A stretch of DNA of 64,000 bases from Desulfobacteraceae bacterium 4572_130 (GCA_002084425.1 NBLN01000009.1:62001-126000), one strand, 5' to 3'. Counted from the first letter of the stretch, positions 1 to 9,561 are shown. Notes: generated from the sequence alone by a model not told the origin. Translations and numbers: made by a program.

Positions 1-1226
1 AAAGCAAAAGAACTTTTCCATTTATTGTTTCCATTTAATTTAGTTATATTTAAATGATTATTTTTATCCAGCCAAAGTATTTGCTCAAACCCTGTATTAA
101 GAATATCTCCAAAGGTAAAACTAAATAAATCTCCATTTTGGGGAATAAAAATTTGATTATTCTTTAAATAATTATTTCCATTCCAATAAAGATAAAAAAC
201 AGGTCCTGAAAAACCTCCTAAAAAGCTGCCCTCTTGACCTAAAAGAGTTTTTTGTCCATTTTTTTCAATGATACGATAATACCAGCCTGCATTTTTTTTA
301 ATATATGTAAACTCATTATTTTTCCATTCCATGACAAAGGATTTAACATTATTTTTTTTGTCAACAGATGTAACAAAAATTTCAGCTCTTCCATTTTTAT
401 TTATATCTGCTGCATCAATTGTTTTAAATGTATTGTAATATTTACCTTGTATTTCACCTTTTTTAATGAGTTTATTATTTTTAAAAGAAAATAAAATAAG
501 ATTGTGAGCATCAATAGTAACTATATCAGCTAATTTGTCTCCATCAACATCTGCTACTGCAATGGAAGAAAAGCTAGTATTAAATACCTTACTTTTAAAA
601 ATAATTTTAGGCTTGGATTGAACTTGAGATTTTTCAGAAGTTAAAATACTTTTTTCTGGAATTGCAATTTGGCTTTGTGGATTTGCCGTTAACGGGACTG
701 AAACTGTATTAATATCTTTTTTTGTAATAACTTGTTCTTTTATGACAATTTTTTTTATATTTTTAGCAATAATTGAAGCATGTTGTACAATGTCTTCCTG
801 ATTTTTGCTTGATTCATGGAAATAATATATAGTTTTTCCTTTTTTTATATCAATTAGTTCACCATCTGTATTAATAGTTGACCCTATAATTGTAATAGTT
901 CCCTTTACAATAAAATCTATTTTATTAAATTGTTTGGTGTCTTTCAAAAATTTAAACCTGGGATTATCCATATCAATCCCATAATCTTTAAAATTTTTAT
1001 CTTTACACGCAGCAAGAATTTTTCCTGTATCTCCCAGTCTGGTGCAAATCATTTTTCCAATGCCTTTTCCAAGAAATGAAAGATTTTTTTGGGAAAGAAC
1101 TTCAAAGGGAAATACAATAATTTTTACATTTTTTTGTGAATTTAAGACACTAGCATTTGTATTTACTGCTAGAAATAAAACAAAGAAAAATAACAAAATA
1201 GGGTTAGGATGTAATTTTTTACTCAA
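1..1226 (-). CDS. Secreted FG-GAP/VCBS-repeat protein, C-terminus beyond window
   Basis: The frame stays open from a TTG start at 1226 to the left window edge. The start is supported by AAGGAG eight bases upstream and by an N-terminal Lys-Lys followed by a hydrophobic stretch that looks like a signal peptide. After it comes a domain beginning VKIIVFPFEV, then FG-GAP-like blocks with Asp-rich loops (VADVDGDKLAD, AADINKNGRAE). The protein is clearly paralogous to the one encoded at 4542-6077, which shares the same N-terminal layout, the Asp-loop motifs and the SFTFGD motif. FG-GAP/VCBS blocks usually build Ca-binding propeller blades in exported proteins; the ligand here is unknown. The C-terminal third lies outside the window. 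Confidence 0.85.
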   Translation of the reverse strand, partial: MSKKLHPNPILLFFFVLFLAVNTNASVLNSQKNVKIIVFPFEVLSQKNLSFLGKGIGKMICTRLGDTGKILAACKDKNFKDYGIDMDNPRFKFLKDTKQFNKIDFIVKGTITIIGSTINTDGELIDIKKGKTIYYFHESSKNQEDIVQHASIIAKNIKKIVIKEQVITKKDINTVSVPLTANPQSQIAIPEKSILTSEKSQVQSKPKIIFKSKVFNTSFSSIAVADVDGDKLADIVTIDAHNLILFSFKNNKLIKKGEIQGKYYNTFKTIDAADINKNGRAEIFVTSVDKKNNVKSFVMEWKNNEFTYIKKNAGWYYRIIEKNGQKTLLGQEGSFLGGFSGPVFYLYWNGNNYLKNNQIFIPQNGDLFSFTFGDILNTGFEQILWLDKNNHLNITKLNGNNKWKSSFA

Positions 1227-1258
1227 TTTAATAACTCCTTAATTTTAAATTAAAATAT

Positions 1259-1400
1259 AACCACGAAAAATACTAAAAAATATAAGACTCTTTTCCTGAG
1301 ATTTCGTGATTAAAATATAAAAGCGGATTTTTTATATTGTCTTGATTTAATATATAGTAAAATAGAAAAATTCCTCTATACTATTAAATTATAGTATAAA
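1259..1400. repeat. Interspersed repeat family C, copy 1
   Basis: A block with arms CACGAAA and TTTCGTG around a short AT-rich loop, followed by a conserved tail containing AAAAATTCCT and TATACT. A related block lies at 30651-30780. It occupies most of the 405-base gap between the VCBS gene and the metallopeptidase gene. I see no gene in the rest of the gap (1401-1631), which is AT-rich and featureless. Confidence 0.5.
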
Positions 1401-1631
1401 AAATCACTAGTAAATAATTTAGTTTATCAAGGGAATATTATTTTTTCTATATTTTTTTAAAATGAGTATTTAATTGTTTTGAAATTATAGGATAGGAATT
1501 TAATTTATAATTAATATTATAAACAAATTTTAATTTTTAAATTGTTTAAGCTATAAATTATATAATTAGGAAAAAGGAAAGAATGGGGAAACAAATAATA
1601 TTTATTTGTTGTAAGGAATTACAAGTTAAAT

Positions 1632-2639
1632 CTAATTAATACACTCTTCGTTACATTTTTTTTCTTTTGCAAAACAGTAAAAAATTTCTGTTTTTATATT
1701 TTTATCGTCATCAAATTGGCTCATATTTTTTTTGAAATCTTCTGTACAACCTATTGTTATAGTATATTCTTTATTATATTTTTTTATAAGCTTTGAATAA
1801 CAATAATAGACTACATCTTTTCCATCTTTTAAATTTTTAAAAGTACTAATTTGTTTACATTCTTGTTCTTTAAAAGCTTTTACCGCACACCATTTATTGC
1901 AAATATTAATTTCAGTATTTATTGTTCTGTCCTCTGGTATAGGAAGCATAAATCTTTTAGAAATACTACCTTTCTTTTGGTTAGCACCTAAATTAGTCTT
2001 TAAAAGATGTATTTCCCCTTCTGATAAAGATGCACATCTATGAGCTAGTATTTCATAACTCATTTCTTTATAAATTCTACTTATCATCTCTAAATTATAT
2101 CTATTATCTTTTAAAGCCTTTTTAAATTTTTTTTTGTTTAAAAGCAATGCAGATGCAAAATAATTTGCTTCATATTCTTTTTTTTCAGATATATATTCAT
2201 CTATTTCTTGATTACCTTTGTCAAAGGTATGGTTCAGATAAAGATGAGCAATTTCATGTAATATACGAAATAATAAAGAATCTATCTCTTCATTATCATC
2301 AAGATTTTCATTATATACAATTAATATTTTCTTATTATTTTGACCGTAAGAATAAATAAAGCTATCAACGGATTTATTATATTTTTTAAACTCCTTATTG
2401 GATGCACTTCGCAGTATTATAATATAATTTTCTTCGCGATTCATTTCATCTATTATCTTACGAATATTTTCTTTTGTTTTAATTTCACAAAAATCAGATG
2501 AATCTAAACATCCCTTATATTTTTTTATAAAATTCTCTGCTTTTCGTTCTATTTCTTCTAAACAGCCACCCATTTTTTCAACAGATTTTCGAAGTTTTTC
2601 TTTAACTTGTGATGGCATTATAACTTCTTTTTTTATCAT
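1632..2639 (-). CDS. ImmA/IrrE-like zinc metallopeptidase with Cys-rich C-terminus
   Basis: Residues around 135-170 contain the HExxH motif (ILHEIAHLYLNH) and a downstream EANYFASALLL helix that supplies the third zinc ligand, the signature of the ImmA/IrrE (DUF955) family. Those enzymes typically cleave repressors or antitoxins. The last ~90 residues hold CNKWCAVKAF, then GC and a terminal C-x3-C cluster; this layout resembles the C-terminal domain (DUF2083) seen after ImmA domains in XRE-type regulators, but no N-terminal helix-turn-helix is present. The ATG at 2639 has no ribosome site; the ATG at 2618 (MPSQV) with AAGAAG upstream is an alternative. It follows a 64-codon gene on the same strand, separated by a terminator hairpin. 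The substrate is unknown. Confidence 0.8.
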   Translation of the reverse strand: MIKKEVIMPSQVKEKLRKSVEKMGGCLEEIERKAENFIKKYKGCLDSSDFCEIKTKENIRKIIDEMNREENYIIILRSASNKEFKKYNKSVDSFIYSYGQNNKKILIVYNENLDDNEEIDSLLFRILHEIAHLYLNHTFDKGNQEIDEYISEKKEYEANYFASALLLNKKKFKKALKDNRYNLEMISRIYKEMSYEILAHRCASLSEGEIHLLKTNLGANQKKGSISKRFMLPIPEDRTINTEINICNKWCAVKAFKEQECKQISTFKNLKDGKDVVYYCYSKLIKKYNKEYTITIGCTEDFKKNMSQFDDDKNIKTEIFYCFAKEKKCNEECIN

Positions 2640-2644
2640 TCAAT

Positions 2645-2680
2645 AAAAAAAGGCTGAAATAATTTATTCCAGCCTTTTTT
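2645..2680 (-). terminator. Intrinsic terminator or attenuator between small gene and metallopeptidase gene
   Basis: The arms AAAAAAGGCTG and CAGCCTTTTTT flank a ~13-base AT-rich loop, so the hairpin has a T-run on both strands. On the minus strand it lies between the stop of the 64-codon gene (2704) and the start of the metallopeptidase gene (2639), so it either ends the small transcript or attenuates read-through. Confidence 0.8.
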
Positions 2681-2703
2681 ATGTCTAAATTCAAATTTTA
2701 TAT

Positions 2704-2898
2704 TTAAAATGGTGTAGATGGAATACTGCCGTCAAGAACACCATTTGCAAGTTTAGCAAGAGCATTAGACTCGTCTTTTGTTAAAGGATTTTGTTCTCCA
2801 TGTTCTCTATGTGCCAATATTACATGTGCATTAACTTTATCAGTTAATATAATATTTTTTTGGCTGTCTCTCTGTTTTTTTAGTAGATTATTAATCAT
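2704..2898 (-). CDS. Small protein, 64 residues, unknown
   Basis: I do not recognise this protein. It is hydrophilic, has no signal peptide or Cys, and contains a His/Glu-rich centre (AHREHGEQNPLTKDESNALA) and a Pro-rich tail ending STPF. The start is well supported by GGGAGGAT seven bases before ATG. The 5' leader contains a perfect 16-bp hairpin whose base ends about eight bases before the ribosome site. It lies directly upstream of the ImmA-like peptidase gene on the same strand, so it could be a partner or substrate of that enzyme; this is inference only. Confidence 0.65.
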   Translation of the reverse strand: MINNLLKKQRDSQKNIILTDKVNAHVILAHREHGEQNPLTKDESNALAKLANGVLDGSIPSTPF

Positions 2899-2919
2899 TT
2901 TATTATCCTCCCTAAATAG

Positions 2920-2962
2920 ACTGTTACAGATAAAAGTTAAAAAAGTTTTTATCTGTAACAGT
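2920..2962. repeat. Perfect 16-bp inverted repeat in leader of small gene
   Basis: The arms ACTGTTACAGATAAAA (2920-2935) and TTTTATCTGTAACAGT (2947-2962) are perfect complements around an 11-base loop. There is no T-run on either side, so it is not a canonical terminator. On the minus strand it sits between the porin stop (2989) and the ribosome site of the 64-codon gene, where it could be an operator, a leader hairpin, or the processed 3' end of the porin mRNA. Confidence 0.75.
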
Positions 2963-2988
2963 TTGTCATTAAAAAATAATAAAATAAT

Positions 2989-4245
2989 TTAGAATGATAA
3001 GCTTAAACGAGTACCAATTTCAAATGGGTTTTCATCGTTTGTATAAACAGCACTAGTATCACTATCAAATTGTGTTCCATCACCAGCAAAGAGATATGCA
3101 CCAACAAGTTCAAGGCTTAATCCATCTATAATCTGATATGTAGCTTTAACATCAATTTCTAATCCAAGAGAATCATCTTGGTTTGCATGAGTTACTTCCT
3201 CCATTTTTGCATACCAAAGATCAAAATCAAGGCTAAGTTTTTCACATGCTTGATAAGTTGTTCCAACATTAAAGGCAATTACATTTTTTAAACCAAAAGC
3301 ACCTGAAGTATAGGCTGAACTTTGACCATCAAAAATACCGCCGCCCATTATTTCAGCCCATACATAGTAGTAACCACCAAAATCTGTTCCAAATCCTTCT
3401 ACATCATCAGAATTGATATCATTACCAGTAGAAAAGAGAAATTTTCCATGAATTCCAACAGAATCATTAATATTATGGTTTCCACCAAGGGCAATAAGCC
3501 ATGCAGAAATATCTTGTTCAACACCAAGACCATCAGAAGTATTTCCAGCAACGCCGCCCTGATAAACTAAAGTTCCCCATAATGTTGTAGGACCAAAATT
3601 ACCATCAACATCAGCACCTAAAAAATAGGTATAATCACCATCAGCAGCATCAGTATACACAAATGTTGGGGCAAGAGTAATACTATCTAAATTTACTTGG
3701 TGTTTAAAAAGATAACCATTTACATCAGAACCTGTATTATCACTACTTTCGTCAATTTTTAAGAATCCACCACTTGTTGTACCAATGGAAGAATCAATAG
3801 AAAGCATAAGTCCTGAAAAATCATCATCAAAAACAAGACCACGATGTACTACAGCAGGCTGTGTACCAAGTTTTGCATTAAAGGAACCAACATTAAAGTC
3901 AACATAACTATTTTTTACTAATACGCTAAGTCCATCTGCTCCAATATCACCATAGTTCGCAGTATGTGAACCACCAGCAACACCCCAGGTAGCATTCATT
4001 TCAAATTTATTAACAAATTTTAAGTTGTCATTTAAAATTGCTGTATAATAAATGCGTGATCTTGTGTCAGTTCGTGTGTAATCAGTTATAACATCAGGTG
4101 TTGAGGAATCAGAACCATCAAAGTTTTTCTGGGTGTACATTCTTGTACGCCAGTACCCGCCAAACTCATGCTCAATTGCAAATGCAGGAGCTGTAAAAGC
4201 AATTCCTACAATAGCAATAAAAGCAACTATAAAAATCTTTTTCAT
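2989..4245 (-). CDS. Outer-membrane porin, beta-barrel
   Basis: A protein of 418 residues with a clear signal peptide (MKKIFIVAFIAIVGIAFTAPAFA, cleavage near AFA-IEH). The mature part has alternating aromatic/polar beta-strand texture, many Gly/Asn/Asp turns, and a C-terminal strand ending RLSLSF with terminal Phe, the usual BAM recognition signal. The start ELEFGGYWRTR-like block (EHEFGGYWRTRMY) and the length fit the major porins of Desulfobacterota. The gene is single and has its own long leader containing a palindrome at 4279-4303; it is probably strongly expressed. The substrate cannot be read from sequence. Confidence 0.85.
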   Translation of the reverse strand: MKKIFIVAFIAIVGIAFTAPAFAIEHEFGGYWRTRMYTQKNFDGSDSSTPDVITDYTRTDTRSRIYYTAILNDNLKFVNKFEMNATWGVAGGSHTANYGDIGADGLSVLVKNSYVDFNVGSFNAKLGTQPAVVHRGLVFDDDFSGLMLSIDSSIGTTSGGFLKIDESSDNTGSDVNGYLFKHQVNLDSITLAPTFVYTDAADGDYTYFLGADVDGNFGPTTLWGTLVYQGGVAGNTSDGLGVEQDISAWLIALGGNHNINDSVGIHGKFLFSTGNDINSDDVEGFGTDFGGYYYVWAEIMGGGIFDGQSSAYTSGAFGLKNVIAFNVGTTYQACEKLSLDFDLWYAKMEEVTHANQDDSLGLEIDVKATYQIIDGLSLELVGAYLFAGDGTQFDSDTSAVYTNDENPFEIGTRLSLSF

Positions 4246-4278
4246 TTTTTTCTCCTTTAGAAAAAATTAAAAAAACTA

Positions 4279-4303
4279 TTTTTTATGCATTATGCATAAA
4301 AAA
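4279..4303. promoter_or_regulatory. Palindrome in porin gene leader
   Basis: The arms TTTTTTATGCA and TGCATAAAAAA surround a 3-base centre, so the core reads as two ATGCAT hexamers one base apart. It lies about 33 bases upstream of the porin start codon, downstream of a candidate -35 TTGACA (4371-4366, minus strand; the matching -10 is weak). It could be an operator or a leader hairpin. Confidence 0.5.
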
Positions 4304-4541
4304 ACATATATTAATATTACCCATTAAGGAATGAGCATAAAACTTATTATCATAATAAAACAAAGTGTCAAGTTTTTTTGTTTGCATTTTTTGCTTTGAT
4401 TTTATTATTTACTTTAATATAATATTAAAATATACAAAGACCCAAAAGCCTTGGTTCTTCTATATTTTAAAGTAAAAATATTAAAAATAATTTAATAAAA
4501 ATTCACCATATTATATAAGCAAATAAATTAGGAGTATTAAA

Positions 4542-6077
4542 GTGAAAATCAGACTATATACTTTTTTTATGATTTTTATGCTTTTTATTTCAGTGTCAAT
4601 ATCAGCTGATACTCAGAAAACTAAAATTCTAGTAGCACCTTTTAAAATACAGGCACAACAAGATTATCCCTTTCTTCAAAAGGGAATATCTCAAATGCTT
4701 TTATCCCGTCTTGAAATCCCCAGTATTTCAACTGCCATACCCCAGAATAATATAAAATTAGAGAATATAGAATCAAAGAAATTTGATTTTCTTCTTAGTG
4801 GAAACATATTAATTTTTGATGACAGCACAAGTACAGATGCAAAACTTATAGATGTAAAAACAGGCAAAACAGTACTTGTTTTTAATGAATTTGGCAAAAC
4901 AAGGGGAGATATACTTTCCCATGTAAACCTTCTTGCACAAAAAATTAGAATTGATATTTTACACATTCAACCAACAAAACAAAGTATAATAAGTGATTCT
5001 AAAGAAACAATAAATCAAAAAAAATATACATACATACAAAAACCTAAAAAACAATCATTATGGAAAAGCAGAAAATTTAATGAAAAATTTATAAGTTTAT
5101 CAATTGGAGATATTAATGGAGATTTAAAAAACGAAACTGTGGTATGCACAGAAAATAAAATATATATTTATAAATATAACAAAAAAAGATTAGAAAAAAT
5201 TTCAGAATTTAAATTAGGACTTAATACTAGAATTATTTCTGTTGATGTTGGAGATATTAACAAAAACAAAAAATCTGAAATATATGTAACAGCTATTGAC
5301 AAAAGATCTAAACTTCCATCTTCTTTTGTTCTTGAATTAAATGGCGCAAAATTTAATAAAATACTTGATAACCAGAAATTACTTTTTAGGATAATAAAGA
5401 CAAAAAACAAGGGATTAATGCTTTTGGGTCAGGTTCTTGGAAAAGGAGAAAAAATTCTTAAAACACCTGTATTTCAACTATTATGGAATAAACAAAAACT
5501 TAGTTCTACAAGACTTAATATACCTGAAAACATATGTTTATATAGTTTTACATTTGGTGATGCTATAAATAATGGTTTAGATATTATTGCTGCAATTACA
5601 CCAAAGGGTAAAATTCAAATTTTTTCCAATACAGGAGAAAGACTCTGGGCAAGTACTGATAATTTTGGCGGGACATCTTCCTATCTTGAATATAAAGGAA
5701 TGCGTTATACACAAGGTGATGGCTATAGGATGAGTAAACATTTTCTCCAACAAAGAATTTTAATATCTGATCTTGATAGTAATGGAAAAAAATCGATTGT
5801 TATTGTAAAAAATAATGATTCTGCATCAAATCTTCTTTCAAAAACAAGAATATTTAAAAAGGGATATATTGAATTTTTAACATGGGATGATATAGGTTTT
5901 ATATCTGATGGAAGAACTCGAACTTTTGCAGGATATATTTCAGATTATGCCATTGCAGATCAAAACAATGATGGGGAAAAAGAACTTGTATTTTGTGTTT
6001 TTAAATCTGAAAAAATAATTAATCAAAAACATACAACCATACTATACTCGCAAAAAAGACCACCTCATAACCTTTAG
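4542..6077 (+). CDS. Secreted FG-GAP/VCBS-repeat protein, full length
   Basis: A protein of 511 residues with a signal peptide (MKIRLYTFFMIFMLFISVSISA), a first domain starting KILVAPFKIQAQQDYPFLQKG, then propeller-like blocks with Ca-loop motifs GDINGDLKNET, GDINKNKKSE, DLDSNGKKS and DQNNDGEKE. It is a paralogue of the protein at 1-1226, which lies on the opposite strand on the far side of the peptidase/porin genes. The N-terminal domain resembles those of exported proteins that begin with a TolB-N-like fold (LVAPF...GISQMLLSRL); this is inferred from pattern only. It probably acts in the periplasm or on the surface. GTG at 4542 or a nearby codon is the start, with AGGAG upstream. Confidence 0.8.
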   Translation: MKIRLYTFFMIFMLFISVSISADTQKTKILVAPFKIQAQQDYPFLQKGISQMLLSRLEIPSISTAIPQNNIKLENIESKKFDFLLSGNILIFDDSTSTDAKLIDVKTGKTVLVFNEFGKTRGDILSHVNLLAQKIRIDILHIQPTKQSIISDSKETINQKKYTYIQKPKKQSLWKSRKFNEKFISLSIGDINGDLKNETVVCTENKIYIYKYNKKRLEKISEFKLGLNTRIISVDVGDINKNKKSEIYVTAIDKRSKLPSSFVLELNGAKFNKILDNQKLLFRIIKTKNKGLMLLGQVLGKGEKILKTPVFQLLWNKQKLSSTRLNIPENICLYSFTFGDAINNGLDIIAAITPKGKIQIFSNTGERLWASTDNFGGTSSYLEYKGMRYTQGDGYRMSKHFLQQRILISDLDSNGKKSIVIVKNNDSASNLLSKTRIFKKGYIEFLTWDDIGFISDGRTRTFAGYISDYAIADQNNDGEKELVFCVFKSEKIINQKHTTILYSQKRPPHNL

Positions 6078-6209
6078 GGTGTGTTAAAAAATAACCATTA
6101 CATTTTACATCTTATATTTAGCAGGTTATCTTTAGCTTGTTTTTAATTGCTCAATTTTTAAAATAGAACTGCTATTCTTTAAATTCTGCTCAATTTATCT
6201 AGTCATATC

Positions 6210-6395
6210 AGAGCTTTGCACAATCATTCTATTTTGTTTAAATTTTATGGTGAAGATGTATTGGTAATACTTTACCTAAAATTTAGACAAAAGAGAGCAA
6301 GCTCTGTTTACAAACATTTTTTAGATTAAAAATTAAAAAAAATTTTTATATTTTTAAAGTATTTTTATAAAAAATGCGTTTGTGTAAAGGTCTCT
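6210..6395. mobile_element. Family B MITE-like element, copy 1
   Basis: The left end AGAGCTTTGCACAA and right end TTGTGTAAAGGTCTCT are near-perfect terminal inverted repeats. The body matches the copies at 15591-15785, 38204-38377 and 54522-54687 and has no coding capacity. It fills most of the 387-base gap after the VCBS gene. I see no clear target duplication for this copy. The remainder (6078-6209 and 6396-6464) shows nothing recognisable. Confidence 0.75.
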
Positions 6396-6464
6396 ATTTA
6401 TAAGTTCTTTTGTATAAATTATGTTTTTTATAAGATTATCTCTTATATAATAAGGAGAAGAATA

Positions 6465-6905
6465 ATGCGACAAAGGTTTAATTTTGAAGTTAATAATAAA
6501 AAAAATATTTTAACACTTTCAGAATCAGGTGAAATAGAACCTGATTCTTTTTTAACTGCATACAAAGAAGAATATGATTTAAAAAAAATAAAAAAAGCTA
6601 TAAAGCAAGGGCAAGAGACATTTATTGAAATATTAAGAACAAGAAATTTTTTTCCCTATTCAAGTCTTGCTGTAAAGCTTTTTGAATCCCTTGAAAAATT
6701 TTTTAAAGATGGAAAGAAAAATCAACTGAGTGTTGATTATGATGATATAGAATCTTTATATTCTTTAGAAAATATACAAGAAGAAAAAGAAGATATTAAG
6801 GTTGACGACCTTTTAAATGAAGAAAACGAGGATATAAGCGGAATAGATACTGATAAAGATAACTTAAATTTAAAAATTAATAAAAATGTTGATGATAAAA
6901 GTTGA
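6465..6905 (+). CDS. Hypothetical acidic protein, 146 residues
   Basis: The start is supported by AAGGAGAAG upstream of ATG. The first ~95 residues look globular, with a Lys-rich helix (DLKKIKKAIKQGQETFIEILRTRNFFP). The last ~45 residues are very acidic and probably disordered (EEKEDIKVDDLLNEENEDISGIDTDKDN). There is no signal peptide or membrane segment. It sits 75 bases before argS and on the same strand, so the two may be co-transcribed. I do not recognise a family. Confidence 0.7.
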   Translation: MRQRFNFEVNNKKNILTLSESGEIEPDSFLTAYKEEYDLKKIKKAIKQGQETFIEILRTRNFFPYSSLAVKLFESLEKFFKDGKKNQLSVDYDDIESLYSLENIQEEKEDIKVDDLLNEENEDISGIDTDKDNLNLKINKNVDDKS

Positions 6906-6979
6906 TGGTGTCTTAATTTTTTTTTATCTTTTTCACAAAAATTAACTTTTTATGAATTTATCAAAGCTTAAATAATAGA

Positions 6980-8680
6980 ATGAAAAAATTAATAAAAAAA
7001 ATTATTATTTTAGGAGCTAAAAAAGCATTTCAAAAAGGTCTTTTAAAAGCTGATATTTTTCCTAATATGAATATTGAACAACCAAGGCATGACGCTCATG
7101 GCGATTTATCAACTAATTTTGCTATGATTTCAGCAGGTGTGCAAAAAATGCCTCCTAGAAAAATTGCAGAAATTGTGATTTCCTGTATCAATGATTCAAA
7201 TGGCATTATAAAAAAAATTGAAATAGCAGGCCCAGGATTTATCAATTTTTTTTTAAAAGATCAGGCATGGTATCCTTTTTTAAAAAAAATACATGACCAG
7301 AATAAAAACTTTGGGTCACTGGATTATGGCAAAGGGGAAAAGGTTCTTATTGAGTTTGTTAGTGCAAATCCAACCGGTCCTTTGCATGTGGGACATGGTC
7401 GTGGTGCTGTTGTTGGTGATACTGTGGGTAATATTCTTGCATTTGCTGGGTTTGATGTTCAAAAAGAGTATTATATCAATGATTCAGGTCAGCAAATAAA
7501 AACTCTTGGTATTTCTGTTTGGATAAGATTTCTTCAGAGCCTAGGGCATGATATTGAGTTGCCGAAAGACTGTTATCAGGGGAATTATATTAATGATATT
7601 GCATTAGAGCTTAATAAAAAAATGGGAGTTGAGCTTGCCAAACTTATTACAAAAAATAAAGCTGAAGTTGAAAAAGATAAAAAAGATGGAATTTTAATTT
7701 GTGCAAAATATGCAGCTGAAAAAATTCTTAAAAATATAAAACATGATTTAACTTGTTTTGGAGTTAAATTTAACAATTGGTTTAGCGAACAAAGTATGTA
7801 TGATTCTGGTCTAGTTATGGAAACTATTGAAAAATTTAAAAAAAAGAATATTATTTATGAAAAAGATAAAGCCTGGTGGTTTAAAACCAAAAATTTGGGT
7901 GATGAAAAAGATAGAGTTGTTATAAAAAAGAATAGCCTTACAACATATTTTGCTTCGGATATTGCCTATCATCTTGAAAAATTCACCAGGGGTTTTGACC
8001 GTGTTATTGATGTTTGGGGTGCGGACCACCATGGATATATTAAAAGAATTAATGCATGTTTAGATGCTTCAGGAATAAAAACCAATAAATTTGATGTTAT
8101 TTTAATTCAGCTTGTTAATCTTTTAAGGGATGGCGAACCAGTTGCAATGTCAACCAGGGCAGGGGAATTTGTTACACTTAAAAATATTATTGATGAGGTA
8201 GGAAGTGATGCAGCAAGATTTATTTTTTTAAGTCGCAGTTTTGATTCCAGCCTTGATTTTGACCTTAAAGTAGCAAAGCAGAAAACTAATGAAAATCCTG
8301 TATATTATGTACAGTATGTACATGCAAGAATAGCAGGTATTATGGCAAAGGCTTTATCTTGCGGGATTAATTCTGATGTGTATTCAGATTCTAATCTTGA
8401 TGTATCAAGTCTTAAGGAATTAGAAGAAATAAAACTTATTAAAATTCTTACCATGTTTCCAGAAATTATTAAAAAAAGTGCAGAAACTTTAAACCCTCAT
8501 GTGATTTTTACATATCTTATGACTCTTGCCTCTGCTTTTCATGGATATTATAACAAACACAAGGTTATAACAGAAGATAAAGATTTGACTCTAGCAAGGC
8601 TTTGTCTTGTTTTTGCAGTTAAAAAAGTAATAGGAAATTCTCTTTTTCTTTTTGGTGTTTCAGCACCTGATAGTATGTAG
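6980..8680 (+). CDS. argS: Arginyl-tRNA synthetase
   Basis: A 566-residue class I aminoacyl-tRNA synthetase that charges tRNA-Arg. The N-terminal Arg-S additional domain is followed by the HIGH-type signature [17 protein letters not shown] near residue 130, the conserved [14 protein letters not shown], and [12 protein letters not shown] near residue 350. The KMSKS position is occupied by AMSTRAGEF, as is usual in the ArgS group. The C-terminal DALR anticodon-binding domain is present ([13 protein letters not shown] onward). Length is typical. A tRNA-Arg gene lies elsewhere in the window at 60763. Confidence 0.97.
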   Translation: MKKLIKKIIILGAKKAFQKGLLKADIFPNMNIEQPRHDAHGDLSTNFAMISAGVQKMPPRKIAEIVISCINDSNGIIKKIEIAGPGFINFFLKDQAWYPFLKKIHDQNKNFGSLDYGKGEKVLIEFVSANPTGPLHVGHGRGAVVGDTVGNILAFAGFDVQKEYYINDSGQQIKTLGISVWIRFLQSLGHDIELPKDCYQGNYINDIALELNKKMGVELAKLITKNKAEVEKDKKDGILICAKYAAEKILKNIKHDLTCFGVKFNNWFSEQSMYDSGLVMETIEKFKKKNIIYEKDKAWWFKTKNLGDEKDRVVIKKNSLTTYFASDIAYHLEKFTRGFDRVIDVWGADHHGYIKRINACLDASGIKTNKFDVILIQLVNLLRDGEPVAMSTRAGEFVTLKNIIDEVGSDAARFIFLSRSFDSSLDFDLKVAKQKTNENPVYYVQYVHARIAGIMAKALSCGINSDVYSDSNLDVSSLKELEEIKLIKILTMFPEIIKKSAETLNPHVIFTYLMTLASAFHGYYNKHKVITEDKDLTLARLCLVFAVKKVIGNSLFLFGVSAPDSM

Positions 8681-8858
8681 TTATAAATTAGATAACAAAA
8701 AGAAAAAAAAGAATTTATAAAATTAGAACAAAAAAAATAGAGGGACAATCTGACAACATACAGTAGAACCGGGCAAACTTTTTTATTCCATTGTTAGATT
8801 ACTTGTATTAATTCCTAATAAAAAAGATGTAGGGATAAGTAGTCAAGGCTGTTTTTTT

Positions 8859-9503
8859 ATGAAATATAGTAAATATTTTATTTTTTTTATTTTATGCGGT
8901 GTGATGTTTTTTTTTGGTATTCTTACTGGAAGAAGTACTATACCTGTTTTGTTTGATACAGATAATCTACAGAAAAAACTTGAAAATATTGCTGGAAAAT
9001 ATAAAGGCAAACAAATTATACATAAAAAACCTGCACTTGAGTTTTATGATAAACTAAAAAAACCTGTTCAAACAAGCAATTTACCTTTGGGGGAAAAAAA
9101 GGAAATTCTTCCCCTAAATATAGAAAAAAATAGTATTAAAAATGAAAAAATAATTGAGCAAGATAAACTTACAGTAAAAAAAAGTAAAAAAACAATGAGC
9201 CTTAATGTTGTTAAAACTAAACCTGCTGAAACCAGACCCATTGAAATCAATCAGAAAAATATACCTGGAAATGCTAATTACACAATTCAAATTGCAGCGT
9301 ACAAAGATTTAAAAGAAGTTTTAAAACAAATAGGAGAACTTGAATTAAAGGGATATCCTTCCTATAGAAGTATGGTAAAAGCAGGAGATTACATATGGCA
9401 CAGAGTTAGAATAGGTTTGTTTAAAAATATTGAAGATGCTGAAAGAACTCTTAAAATGCTTGAAAAAGATAATATCAAAGGATTTATAGTAACAAGGGAT
9501 TAA
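8859..9503 (+). CDS. SPOR-domain protein with N-terminal membrane anchor
   Basis: A 214-residue bitopic protein: one N-terminal transmembrane segment (residues ~5-25, FFILCGVMFFFGILTGR), a Lys-rich linker, and a C-terminal SPOR domain (NYTIQIAAYKDLKEV...WHRVRIGLFKNIEDAERTL). SPOR domains bind denuded septal peptidoglycan, so a cell-division or cell-wall role is likely. It lies between argS and gatC on the same strand, a common position for SPOR proteins after argS in deltaproteobacteria. Confidence 0.88.
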   Translation: MKYSKYFIFFILCGVMFFFGILTGRSTIPVLFDTDNLQKKLENIAGKYKGKQIIHKKPALEFYDKLKKPVQTSNLPLGEKKEILPLNIEKNSIKNEKIIEQDKLTVKKSKKTMSLNVVKTKPAETRPIEINQKNIPGNANYTIQIAAYKDLKEVLKQIGELELKGYPSYRSMVKAGDYIWHRVRIGLFKNIEDAERTLKMLEKDNIKGFIVTRD

Positions 9504-9561
9504 CTCTATAAATAATCTTCATCTATATTGCAATTCTATCATTGGAATATGTAATCTTTAC

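Noticed and set aside
252-494. Plus-strand frame near the left edge
   Set aside because: It is antisense to the partial VCBS-repeat gene (1-1226).
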